A DNA stretch of 10,904 bases from Acidobacteriaceae bacterium. Lineage in GTDB: Bacteria; Acidobacteriota; Terriglobia; Terriglobales; Acidobacteriaceae. The stretch covers positions 1 to 10,904 of the forward strand of contig DAICZO010000187.1 of the NCBI GenBank assembly GCA_027311125.1. Reading direction: 5' to 3'. This document shows positions 1 to 7,814 of this stretch, piece after piece. A program made the position numbers and the translations under genes. The notes beneath the pieces were generated by a model. The model was not told the origin of the DNA. It saw only the letters and a program-made list of their open reading frames with translations, and did no database searches. Every line of letters begins with the position of its first letter. Position 1 is the stretch's first letter.

Positions 1-1055
1 AATCCACCAAAGACGCCAAGGCAGCCAAAGACGCCAAGGCAGCCAAAGACTCCAAAGACGCTAAGTCTAACCCCCAGAACGACGTCCTCCCCTCACCCGG
101 CGAGGCCCTCGACCCCCACATCAAAGCCGGTAGCGAAGATGATGTCAACGCCGTAGGAACCCGCAACATCGGCGGTCGCGGCATGGGCAACTGGTACTCC
201 ACCGACTGGGAGATCCGCAACGGCAAGTCCTACTCCATGGAGATCGAGAAGTCCGCCCACCTCGTCACCGATCCCGTCGTCGTCGAGTACATCAACCGCG
301 TCGGCCAGAACATCGTCAAAAACTCCGACTGCAAAGTCCCCTTCACCATCAAGATCATCGACTCCGACGAGATCAACGCCATGGCTCTCCCCGGCGGCTT
401 CTTTTATGTCAACTCCGGCCTCATCATGGCCGCCGATGAAGAAGCCGAAGTCGCGGGCGTCATGGCCCACGAGGTCGCTCACGTCTGCGCTCACCACGCC
501 GCCCGCGAGATGACCCGCATGAACTACGCGCAGATCGGCTCCGTTCCGCTCATCATCTTCACCCAGGGCTCCTGGACCGGTTACGGCATCTACGAGGCCA
601 CCCAACTCGCCGTCCCCATCACCTTCCTCCAGTTCTCCCGCAACTTCGAGGCAGAAGCCGACTGGCTCGGCCTCCAGTACATGTACAAGTGCGGCTACGA
701 TCCCCAAGCCTTCATCCAATTCTTCGAGAAGATCGACGCGCTCGAAAAACACAAGCCCGGCACCCTCGCCAAGGTCTTCTACGACCACCCCCAGCCCCCC
801 GCCCGTATCGCTCACTCCGAAGACGAGATAGCCACCATCATGCCCGCCCGGCCCGACTACGTCGTCACCACCTCCGAGTTTGACGACGTCAAAGCCCGCC
901 TCGCCCGCATCGAAAACAAGCGCAAAATCAACGACAAGGGTAACGGCAACAAGCCCACCCTCCGTCGCGTCGGCGGAACCAACAACGACCCCAACAACAC
1001 CAACAATCCAGCCTCCAGCACCGACGACCGACCCACACTCGGCCACAAAAACTAG
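1..1055 (+). CDS. M48-family zinc metallopeptidase (5'-truncated by window edge)
   Basis: The frame is open from base 3 to the TAG at 1053-1055, so the true start lies left of the window; the first in-window ATG (183) is probably internal. Numbering from that ATG, the zinc-binding HExxH is HEVAH at residues 96-100, preceded by AGVMA and followed by a His/Arg-containing helix. The second motif, FEAEAD (155-160) followed by WLG, supplies the third zinc ligand, probably E156, with D160 matching the conserved Asp. This is the arrangement of M48 peptidases of the BepA/LoiP kind, which degrade or help assemble envelope proteins. The visible N-terminus is a Lys/Ala/Asp-rich low-complexity stretch, and the last 40 residues are Asn/Pro/Thr-rich and probably disordered. 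Export is likely from the family, but the signal peptide would be outside the window. Codons end mostly in C or G, unlike the leftward genes. The fold assignment is firm; the substrate is unknown. Confidence 0.9.
   Translation, partial: STKDAKAAKDAKAAKDSKDAKSNPQNDVLPSPGEALDPHIKAGSEDDVNAVGTRNIGGRGMGNWYSTDWEIRNGKSYSMEIEKSAHLVTDPVVVEYINRVGQNIVKNSDCKVPFTIKIIDSDEINAMALPGGFFYVNSGLIMAADEEAEVAGVMAHEVAHVCAHHAAREMTRMNYAQIGSVPLIIFTQGSWTGYGIYEATQLAVPITFLQFSRNFEAEADWLGLQYMYKCGYDPQAFIQFFEKIDALEKHKPGTLAKVFYDHPQPPARIAHSEDEIATIMPARPDYVVTTSEFDDVKARLARIENKRKINDKGNGNKPTLRRVGGTNNDPNNTNNPASSTDDRPTLGHKN
9..62 (+). repeat. 18-bp tandem repeat inside the M48 gene
   Basis: Two identical 18-bp units (9-26 and 27-44) are followed by a diverged third copy (45-62). 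In frame, each unit encodes the hexapeptide KDAKAA, and the third reads KDSKDA. The result is a regular charged, Ala-rich segment of the peptidase N-terminal region. The array may continue left of the window. Confidence 0.85.
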
Positions 1056-1471
1056 TCCATCCCCATCCGCGCACGGTATGTCCGCACATCTCGCCATGTT
1101 CGGCCAACTTGCTACCATCGGATTTCGCGCAGGGGTGGCCAGAGTATTTGGCGTGAATGTGTCTGGGTTTATGGCCCGGTGGATGCGGCGGACAACTTAT
1201 CTCGGCAAACTTCCTCAGTTGGAAAAAAGATCCGTGTCGCTCTGGATCGAACGCTCGATCTTCTCTTCTCAAAAGACCTGTGCCAGTTTATTGATGTGCG
1301 GCAGGGAAAGAAGATGGATAACGACAATCTGGCCCACCTGCAAGAACCGAACGCACCGACCACTTCAACACCACCCGGCGAAGTGGCTTCCGCGACGAGT
1401 CTCGAAGCAGCGATGAAGCGGAGCAGCCCTTGCCGTTGCTCCGCGGTTTGCGTGTGGATGAATTTAGCTGG
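1056..1471. other. Intergenic region between converging genes; no convincing gene
   Basis: These 416 bp separate the M48 stop from the GH63 stop. The frame of the M48 gene stays open after its TAG until 1565, but base composition and residue make-up change at the stop and nothing in the translation is recognisable. Within it, an ATG at 1314 is preceded by AGGGA at 1303-1307 (6-nt spacer). It would give an 83-residue protein ending at 1565 that overlaps the GH63 gene antisense. Its first ~36 residues look plausible as a coding start, and the rest looks like antisense sequence. It may be a remnant of a gene cut at an island junction, or chance. A short inverted repeat lies at 1245-1260 (6-bp arms, 4-nt loop). 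No tRNA, insertion sequence or CRISPR signal was seen. Confidence 0.6.
1418..1444 (-). terminator. Possible stem-loop ending the leftward transcript
   Basis: A perfect 8-bp GC-rich inverted repeat, GCGGAGCA (1418-1425) and TGCTCCGC (1437-1444), encloses an 11-nt loop. It begins 28 bp downstream of the GH63 stop codon on the - strand. Its position fits a transcript end, but no T-run follows the stem in either direction. It could be a 3'-end-protecting hairpin rather than an intrinsic terminator, or chance in GC-rich DNA. Confidence 0.3.
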
Positions 1472-4141
1472 TCATTTACCTGCCTCCCATGTCGCTTGGC
1501 GCGTGGCCTGCGCTTCAGAGAGGTCGGAAATAAGGTTGGCCACGAGCGCGGTCCAGCCGGTTTGATGACTTGCTCCGACACCCGCTCCGGAGTCCCCATG
1601 AAAATATTCGTGGAAGGGAATCAGATCGCGCCAGTGCGGGTCATTCTCGAAGAGTTCATTTCCGGCAAGCACGGGGCGATGGCCGTCTACATCCCGCTGG
1701 AAAATGCTGATGAGACGCGCAGAGACTTCATTGGCGACTTCGTCCAGAGTAAGAGACTGACCGGATCCGGTTGGGCACTCCACTTTGAAGTCGGTCCCAT
1801 AGTAATCATGCGAACGACGTAGTGCCTGGATCAAGAGATAATTCACCGGCATCCATATGGGGCCGCGCCAGTTTGAGTTGCCGCCAAACAGCCCAGTCGA
1901 GGACTCGCCTGGTTCATACTGCACGGAGTGTTCAGTGCCATCGATTTCAAGTGTGTAGGGCTGGTCACGGTGCCGGCGTGACAGCGCGCGGATTCCGTAG
2001 GATGACAGAAACTCAGACTCATCAAGCATCACCTTCAGGATGCGCTCAAGCTGGTTCCGGTCGGTGATGGACAGCAGCCGACGCTCGCGCATGCCTTCAG
2101 CGCGCATGCAAGCCATGTTTTGGGAAAGGTCTGGCCGATTGGCGATGAACCAATCGAGTCGCCGCTTGAAGGCTGGCATGCGCTCAAGCAGGTCGGGCTC
2201 AAGCGTCTGCACAGCGTACAGTGGGATCAACCCGACAATCGAGCGTACCTTCATCGGTATGCGGCCGCCCGGCTCGATATGCAGTACATCGTAAAAGAGG
2301 CCATCTTCGTTGTGCCACAAACTTATGCCATCGCCGTCCATATCGTTAATGGCTCTGGCGATGTAAACAAAGTGTTCCCAGAACTTGCTCGCGACATCCT
2401 CGTACGTCGGGTCGGATGAGGACAGCTCCATCGCAATGGCTAACATATCAAGCGAGTACATAGCCATCCAGCTTGTGCCGTCTGACTGTTCGATGTGACC
2501 GCCTGCCGGCAGCATGGAACTACGATCGAAGACTCCGATATTGTCCAATCCCAGAAAGCCGCCTTGAAACACGTTCTGCCCTTCGACATCCTTTCTGTTC
2601 ACCCACCACGTAAAGTTCAGTAGCAATTTGTGGAAGACGCGTTCGAGGAAATCGCGATCTCCCTGGCCTCCATTTTTCCTCTGCTCGATGCGATAGACCT
2701 GTAATGCTGCCCACGCGTGAACGGGTGGATTGACGTCTCCAAAGGCCCATTCGTAGGCTGGAATCTGGCCATTAGGATGCATGTACCACTCGCGCAACAT
2801 CAGCAGCAGTTGCTCCTTGGCAAAGCTCGAATCAATTCGCGCGAAGGCGACGCAATGAAACGCAAGGTCCCACGCAGCGTACCAGGGATACTCCCACTTG
2901 TCCGGCATAGAGATTACGTCGGCGTTGTACAGGTGCGCCCAGGCGCTGTTGCGTCCACTCTTGCGCGCGTCGGGCGGCCGGGGCGGTAAGCCGTCTCCGT
3001 CGAGCCACTGCTTCACCACGAAATGGTAAAACTGTTTGCTCCAAAGCAAGCCGGCAAAAGCCTGCCGCTGGATTGCTTTGGTGTCCACGTCGATTCCAGC
3101 AGGTGCGATGGCATCATAGAACTCGTCAGCTTCCTGCTTTCGAGTGGCGAGCAGTTCGTTGAGGTCGAAGGCGCGTTCAGTATTGAGTGTGGTCGTTTTC
3201 CTCAACCGAAGAACGATTGCGACATCCGCTCCAGCAGGCACCGACATGCTGTAGTGCAAGGCCGCCTTGGTCCCCGTGTGCTCAGGATTCACCGCATTGA
3301 TGTCGCCGTTAATCAAGTAATTGTGAAAGGCATCCTTCACATAGGGGGTTCTATTTTGCCCACCGTAGAGTTTGGCGATGTTAGTTTCATTCTCGGTGAA
3401 CAAAAGTTCGGGATCTCCCTCATAGCTCAGTTCGTAGGCCCCAAGCTCCTTTGAGACCGCCTGAATGGCGTGATCGGATGTCGCCAGCACAGGACGCTCT
3501 GCGTCAGCGACCCACGACCACGTATTGCGGTACCACAGGGTTGGTAGCAGGTGGATTGGAGCGTCGTCAGGTCCTCGGTTTGTTACGGTAACGCGGATAG
3601 CGAGGTCGTCAACGTCTGCCTTCGCATACTCGATGGAAACATCGAAGTAACGTCGATCCTCAAAGACCCCGGTATCTGCAAGTTCATACTCTGGCTCCAA
3701 CTTGGACCGATTGCGGTGTTGATTCACCAGGTCTTCGTAGGGGAACGCAGCCTGAGGATACTTGTACAGATACTTCATGTACGAGTGGGTCGGCGTGTTA
3801 TCGACGTAGTAGTAATACTCCTTCACGTCTTCTCCATGGTTGCCTTCAGTTCCGGTCAGCCCGAAGAGTCGTTCCTTCAGGATCGCGTCTTTTCCATTCC
3901 AGAGTGTCAGCGCAAAGCAGAGGTTCTGGTGGCGGTCGCAGATTCCGGCTATTCCATCTTCATTCCATCGATAGGCCCGTGAACGCGCATGGTCATGAGG
4001 AAAGTAGTCCCAGGCCTCGCCGGTCGCGCTGTAGTCTTCGCGGACGGTGCCCCACGCACGTTCACTCAGATAGGGCCCCCAGCTCTTCCAATGCTTCGTA
4101 CGCTCATCTGATTCCTTGAGCCGAACCTCTTCGTTGGTCAT
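1472..4141 (-). CDS. Large GH63-type glucosidase (889 aa)
   Basis: I recognise this as the long bacterial 'glucosidase' group of glycoside hydrolase family 63, related to yeast YMR196W and more distantly to processing glucosidase I and mannosylglycerate hydrolase. Residues ~1-340 form an N-terminal beta-rich domain; residues ~350-870 form the (alpha/alpha)6 barrel. Family-like motifs are WYAAWDLAFH (420-429), in which D425 is the candidate catalytic acid, then LWHNEDGLFYDVLH (608-621), GLFGGNSNWRGPIW (750-763) and FHEYFHGDSG (843-852), in which E845 is the candidate base. There is no signal peptide, so it should act in the cytoplasm. The ATG at 4141 is 5 bp after the VOC stop, with AGGAAAGG (4150-4157) as ribosome binding site, making it the last gene of the coupled group. 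The substrate is not established: alpha-glucan, glucosylated osmolyte or glycoside are all possible. Family assignment is confident; role is inferred. Confidence 0.88.
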   Translation of the reverse strand: MTNEEVRLKESDERTKHWKSWGPYLSERAWGTVREDYSATGEAWDYFPHDHARSRAYRWNEDGIAGICDRHQNLCFALTLWNGKDAILKERLFGLTGTEGNHGEDVKEYYYYVDNTPTHSYMKYLYKYPQAAFPYEDLVNQHRNRSKLEPEYELADTGVFEDRRYFDVSIEYAKADVDDLAIRVTVTNRGPDDAPIHLLPTLWYRNTWSWVADAERPVLATSDHAIQAVSKELGAYELSYEGDPELLFTENETNIAKLYGGQNRTPYVKDAFHNYLINGDINAVNPEHTGTKAALHYSMSVPAGADVAIVLRLRKTTTLNTERAFDLNELLATRKQEADEFYDAIAPAGIDVDTKAIQRQAFAGLLWSKQFYHFVVKQWLDGDGLPPRPPDARKSGRNSAWAHLYNADVISMPDKWEYPWYAAWDLAFHCVAFARIDSSFAKEQLLLMLREWYMHPNGQIPAYEWAFGDVNPPVHAWAALQVYRIEQRKNGGQGDRDFLERVFHKLLLNFTWWVNRKDVEGQNVFQGGFLGLDNIGVFDRSSMLPAGGHIEQSDGTSWMAMYSLDMLAIAMELSSSDPTYEDVASKFWEHFVYIARAINDMDGDGISLWHNEDGLFYDVLHIEPGGRIPMKVRSIVGLIPLYAVQTLEPDLLERMPAFKRRLDWFIANRPDLSQNMACMRAEGMRERRLLSITDRNQLERILKVMLDESEFLSSYGIRALSRRHRDQPYTLEIDGTEHSVQYEPGESSTGLFGGNSNWRGPIWMPVNYLLIQALRRSHDYYGTDFKVECPTGSGQSLTLDEVANEVSARLISIFQRDVDGHRPVLAGNELFENDPHWRDLIPFHEYFHGDSGAGVGASHQTGWTALVANLISDLSEAQATRQATWEAGK

Positions 4142-4146
4142 CGTCG

Positions 4147-5211
4147 TTACCTTTCCTGCAGACGTGTTGCGCTAGAGTGGGAGCTTTTCATGATGACTTC
4201 GTTCATCGCAGCAATGACGTGACCATCGGGATCTTGGAAAAGAAATCCTTCCCTGGCGCTTTCGTTGTTACGTGCGATGCTATCGATCTGACTCGAGATG
4301 ACGTGCGTGCGGCTCGAAGTGAAATGTGCCCACGCTTGCATGATGTCTCTCTCGTCGATCAGTGTCTCCCAGTGGGCGACGTCGTTTGCCCGCTGGTCAA
4401 GTGGTATCGGCCGGCCTGTCCGCGGAGCCAGATATTCAAGCAGCTCGACTCCGGGTCCGTGTGGGGAGCGCAGGCTGGTGATGCGCAGGTGCGCACCGAA
4501 GACGTTATTTAGGTGCTCCTGCTCATCCCCATAGTTTTCGCTGGCACCGACGACGCGCATTCCCAGTTCGTCGCGGTAGAACGCGATACTTCTTTCAGTG
4601 TCACTCACGGCAATCGCAGTGTGATCGATTCCTTCGAACAGATCCCCTGAGGCTTGCTGCCAACGTGGATCGCCCTTACCCGCTGGAAAGTGGATGATTT
4701 CGAGCACATGATTGTCCGGATCTCTGAAGTAGAACGCCTGAATACCAGCAGCCGCGGCATTCCATGCAGGCAAAGTCTGTGGACCGCTCGATGCAAAGCG
4801 GACATGGTTCTGTCGCAACCACGCATAGGCCTGATCCATGTCCTTGACGACCAGTGCGATGTGCTGGAAATTGAGGTCATTGCTCTGAGCATCGACCGGG
4901 ACAACACGGCCACGCGGGGCGAGGTACTCGCTTAGCTCGATCTCTTCATTTCCGAGTTTCATTCGGACGACGCGAACCCTGACCCCGAACACTCCCTTCA
5001 GATGTTCGATCGCGGGTCCGGCAAACTCGACGTCCGACACGGCCTGAAAATGTAAGACGTGCGCGTAGAAATCGATGGCCTGGTTCATATCGGACACCGT
5101 GAGTCCGATCGCCTCGACTCGGCTTGCTGCCGCTGATTGACCGTGAAGCTCCGCGCCCGCTGCGAGCAGAAAGACAATCGGCAGGATCGCGAATGTGCGA
5201 AGAACTCTCAC
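4147..5211 (-). CDS. Exported protein with two VOC (glyoxalase/dioxygenase-fold) domains
   Basis: The 354-residue product opens with a Sec-type signal peptide: basic n-region RVLR, hydrophobic core at 7-20, and cleavage probably between 20 and 30, with no lipobox Cys. Two vicinal-oxygen-chelate domains follow (about 31-176 and 194-338), each ending in a DPDxH strand motif (DPDNH at 164-168, DPDGH at 327-331). Possible metal ligands are H117 and E171 in the first domain and H197 in the second. The Glu expected after the second DPDGH is replaced by Ala (A334), and the first His position of domain one is also not His, so neither site looks standard. The start is GTG at 5211, overlapping the GMC stop as GTGA; GGAG lies about 9 nt upstream, and no other start would keep the signal peptide. 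VOC proteins include glyoxalases, extradiol dioxygenases and binding proteins, and I cannot choose among these. Confidence 0.82.
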   Translation of the reverse strand: MRVLRTFAILPIVFLLAAGAELHGQSAAASRVEAIGLTVSDMNQAIDFYAHVLHFQAVSDVEFAGPAIEHLKGVFGVRVRVVRMKLGNEEIELSEYLAPRGRVVPVDAQSNDLNFQHIALVVKDMDQAYAWLRQNHVRFASSGPQTLPAWNAAAAGIQAFYFRDPDNHVLEIIHFPAGKGDPRWQQASGDLFEGIDHTAIAVSDTERSIAFYRDELGMRVVGASENYGDEQEHLNNVFGAHLRITSLRSPHGPGVELLEYLAPRTGRPIPLDQRANDVAHWETLIDERDIMQAWAHFTSSRTHVISSQIDSIARNNESAREGFLFQDPDGHVIAAMNEVIMKSSHSSATRLQER

Positions 5212-6836
5212 CGCTCCGTCTCCACCGAAGCCGGCTCGTTGTTCTGCCGGGAAACCTTCGTCGAGGATGCTGCTGACAATCGATCAAGCAGATGGTCGCC
5301 AACGCGGAGCGCATTCGCAATGATCGTCAAGCCGGGGTTTACCGCCGCGCTGGAAGGGAAGAAACTCGAGTCGACGACGTACAGGTTGTCGAGCTCGTGT
5401 GCTTTGCAGTTGATGTCCAACGCTGAGGTCGCGGGATCGTGTCCAAAACGGATGGTGCCATTCTGATGGGCAACGCCGGCCAGCGGAATCTGCTGTCCCA
5501 GAAACAAGCTGCGCGCGAAGAGTCCCTGATGGCATGTTCCGTGGATTTCGCATGTGATGTGGTTTAGAGCGTATTCAAGACGCTTCTTCAATTGCTCATG
5601 CGCCTCCTGGTTGTTCGGACGGTAGCTCAGCATGATCTCGCCCTCTTGATTGAGGGTCACTCGGTTTTCAGCATCCGGGAGATCTTCCGACGTCAGCCAG
5701 AAGTCGAGTGAGTGCTGCGCCATTGCCTCAAGAGTCCAACCCGGAGCAATCGCGGGAGCGCCCGCGCGCAACGTAGCGGCATCCAGCTTGCCCACAAATG
5801 AGATATGGCCCATTGGAAACGGCCATTCCTTCGATCCGAAGTAGAAGTCGTTCAAGGAGAGTGTCTTCTGAAAGACGGTTGGATTTGGGCACTTTGAGAT
5901 TGCCATTACCACGGAGTTGGTGTGGCCCATGTAGTGCCGGCCTACGACATCGGAGCCATTGGCAAGGCCACGAGGGTGCTTATCGTTTGCTGAGCGAAGT
6001 AGAAGCGCTGCGGAGTTGATCGCACCGCAAGCACTCACCACAATGTCGGCCGAGTATCGCGTGGTTTCGCCGTTGCTCTCCACCAGCACGCCGGTAACTT
6101 CTCGTCCCGAGGCATCTGTTTCGAGTTTCTGCACTAGCGCGTTTCGTTGCAGCGTGACGTTCGGATACCGTAGCGCAGGCTCGACACACAGCACATGCGC
6201 GTCGGACTTGGCGTGCAGCAGGCAGGGAAAGCCGTCGCAGGTATTGCACCGGATGCACTTGCTTTGTTCGGCATTGGTCTCATCAAGACGCACGCCCAGT
6301 GGTGTATGAAATGGCTGTAGCCCAAGGCCACGCAGATCATCGTTCAACTCCTGAATGCGCGGCTCGTGACTGACGGCGGGGAAGGGATAGCCCGTGGTTG
6401 TCGGTGGCTCCGTCGGGTCTTCGCCGCGCTGTCCATGCACTTCATAGAGTTCTTCGGCCTGGGCGTAGTACGGCTCCATATCCTCGTAGGTGATCGGCCA
6501 GCCGGGGGATACGCCACCGTGATGCGTCAACTCGCCAAAGTCCTCTCGCCGCAGGCGAAATAAAGCTGCTCCATAAAACTTAGTGTTGCCGCCAACGTAG
6601 TAATTTGTGTGCGGATGCAGTGGCTTTCCATCCGAGTCGTACCAGTGTTCACGGGTCTGGTATCTTCCCTCAACGTTGACAAGCGTTGGGTCCCAGTTGG
6701 CCTTCTCGCGACGCACATAATCTCCGCGCTCAAGCAGCAGAATCTTCTTGCCGGAAGGTGCCAGTCGGTACGCCAGCGTGCCTCCTCCCGCTCCGCTACC
6801 AATAATAATCACGTCATAGTGGGTTGCGTTGCTCAT
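5208..6836 (-). CDS. GMC-family FAD oxidoreductase (sugar/alcohol dehydrogenase or oxidase)
   Basis: The 542-residue product has the FAD-binding GSGAGGG loop at 13-19 and the acidic end of the dinucleotide fold at E36. The GMC C-terminal domain carries the catalytic pair candidates H457 (VAHQNGT) and N500 (AVNPGLT), spaced 43 residues apart, as in glucose oxidase. GMC enzymes oxidise alcohols, sugars or sterols and pass electrons to O2, quinone or cytochrome. A Cys cluster, CIRCNTCDGFPC at 194-205, could be a metal or Fe-S site. There is no signal peptide or membrane segment. The frame is open further upstream, to 7286, but that part only mirrors the channel gene; the ATG at 6836 begins right before the FAD motif and forms an ATGA overlap with the channel stop. 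The purine-rich stretch just upstream (GGAAGAAAGAGAGA) may serve ribosome binding. Substrate and acceptor are unknown. Confidence 0.9.
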   Translation of the reverse strand: MSNATHYDVIIIGSGAGGGTLAYRLAPSGKKILLLERGDYVRREKANWDPTLVNVEGRYQTREHWYDSDGKPLHPHTNYYVGGNTKFYGAALFRLRREDFGELTHHGGVSPGWPITYEDMEPYYAQAEELYEVHGQRGEDPTEPPTTTGYPFPAVSHEPRIQELNDDLRGLGLQPFHTPLGVRLDETNAEQSKCIRCNTCDGFPCLLHAKSDAHVLCVEPALRYPNVTLQRNALVQKLETDASGREVTGVLVESNGETTRYSADIVVSACGAINSAALLLRSANDKHPRGLANGSDVVGRHYMGHTNSVVMAISKCPNPTVFQKTLSLNDFYFGSKEWPFPMGHISFVGKLDAATLRAGAPAIAPGWTLEAMAQHSLDFWLTSEDLPDAENRVTLNQEGEIMLSYRPNNQEAHEQLKKRLEYALNHITCEIHGTCHQGLFARSLFLGQQIPLAGVAHQNGTIRFGHDPATSALDINCKAHELDNLYVVDSSFFPSSAAVNPGLTIIANALRVGDHLLDRLSAASSTKVSRQNNEPASVETER

Positions 6837-7720
6837 CGAGCGTCTCTCTTTCTTCCACAGAACGTGCAGTCCTTTTGTGGGTTGTGATACAGCTTGCAGC
6901 ACGAAACGTGTCGGCCGGAGCCAGTCCGGGTGTACAACTCGGCTGCGCTTAACATCGCGAGCGGGGGAACAACCAGGTAAATCCAGTAGCCAGTCCAGAT
7001 ACCGGACGCTAAGGCCGAAGCGAAAGTCCGGGCAGGATTCATGCTCATGCCCGAGTAGGGTGACTCGAAGGTGATATAGGTAGCCACCAGCAACCCAGCG
7101 AAGAGGCCTGTGAAACGACTGAGCTTCGGCTGATTCGAAATATGAAGAACCATGGACATCAGCAGGAACGCGATGACGAACTCTCCAGCCGCTGCCAGCG
7201 CAGTTCCCATTTTGCCGGGGTAGGTGGCGGCATACTGTACTGTAGGCTGCCCTATTCTGCTGCCGAGAATGCGGGCTGCGATCCACACACCGGAAATTCC
7301 ACCTGCAAATTGTGCAAGGATGTAAAAGATGGCTTCACCCATCCGCATCTTGCCAAGCCGGTAGAAGGTCAATGTAACCGAGGGGTTCATGTGAGCACCC
7401 GAGCGCTGCCCCCAGGGTGAATAGATCAGGACAATAGCAGTGAGTCCCATCGCTATTCCGGTCATCAACCGGCGAAAAAATATAGATGGGATGTTCTCCG
7501 GTACAGGGGAAGAGGGTAGCCAGAAAAGCACGGTAAAGGCGCAGGCGGATATCATAAATAGTCCCACCAGCAAGGCCTCGATGCTGTACTCGGGCCAGCG
7601 TTCTATCAAAGTGCGTACTACAACCGGTGAAGTATCCGTCGAGGAATACCCGGTCTTACCAGGAATGGCAGCCTTGACCGAGCTACGTGTGGCATCGCTG
7701 ATGAAAGATGAACGAATCAT
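6833..7720 (-). CDS. MIP-family channel (aquaporin/glycerol facilitator type)
   Basis: The 295-residue membrane protein has the two half-helix signatures of the major intrinsic protein family. They are GAHMNPSVT (109-116, the first box being NPS rather than NPA) and GMSMNPART (224-232, a normal NPA followed by the selectivity-filter R231). Six membrane segments fit at about 47-68, 84-100, 127-150, 175-193, 202-219 and 241-260. A polar N-terminal tail of ~45 residues precedes the first. The C-terminal tail is Cys/His-rich (H271, C274, C275, H279, C285, C288) and resembles a metal-binding site. The ATG at 7720 is the only sensible start, although no clear Shine-Dalgarno precedes it. The stop overlaps the GMC start by 4 bp (ATGA), so the two are translationally coupled. 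Water, glycerol or H2O2 could be the permeant; the sequence alone does not decide. Confidence 0.88.
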   Translation of the reverse strand: MIRSSFISDATRSSVKAAIPGKTGYSSTDTSPVVVRTLIERWPEYSIEALLVGLFMISACAFTVLFWLPSSPVPENIPSIFFRRLMTGIAMGLTAIVLIYSPWGQRSGAHMNPSVTLTFYRLGKMRMGEAIFYILAQFAGGISGVWIAARILGSRIGQPTVQYAATYPGKMGTALAAAGEFVIAFLLMSMVLHISNQPKLSRFTGLFAGLLVATYITFESPYSGMSMNPARTFASALASGIWTGYWIYLVVPPLAMLSAAELYTRTGSGRHVSCCKLYHNPQKDCTFCGRKRDAR

Positions 7721-7814
7721 AAGGATCTATCTGTCTGCACGTTGGAGTTGGTTTCGCAAGATAGGTTACGAATCAGCGATTAGTATTTGGGCAATAGGTG
7801 ATCGATGACGCATG

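Noticed and set aside
93..1118. Long - strand open frame (341 codons) opposite the M48 gene
   Set aside because: Its product is Gly/Val/Asp/Ala-rich with no motif, as expected from the complement of C-ending codons; the + strand has the full zinc-peptidase signature.
1245..1260. Inverted repeat GATCGA-4-TCGATC followed by a pyrimidine run
   Set aside because: The stem is only 6 bp and lies 190 bp from the M48 stop, so it is not convincing as a terminator.
1056..1565. Stop-codon readthrough of the M48 TAG into 170 further open codons
   Set aside because: Composition and residue make-up change at the TAG, the natural tail already ends in low complexity, and the extension runs antisense into GH63.
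6837..7286. N-terminal extension of the GMC frame by 150 codons
   Set aside because: It lies wholly inside the MIP gene in another frame, has no domain character, and the FAD motif begins just after the ATG at 6836, which forms the ATGA overlap.
7721..7814. Possible promoter or hairpin in the 94-bp gap before the channel gene
   Set aside because: Only a 4-bp palindrome and no paired -35/-10 elements with correct spacing were found.
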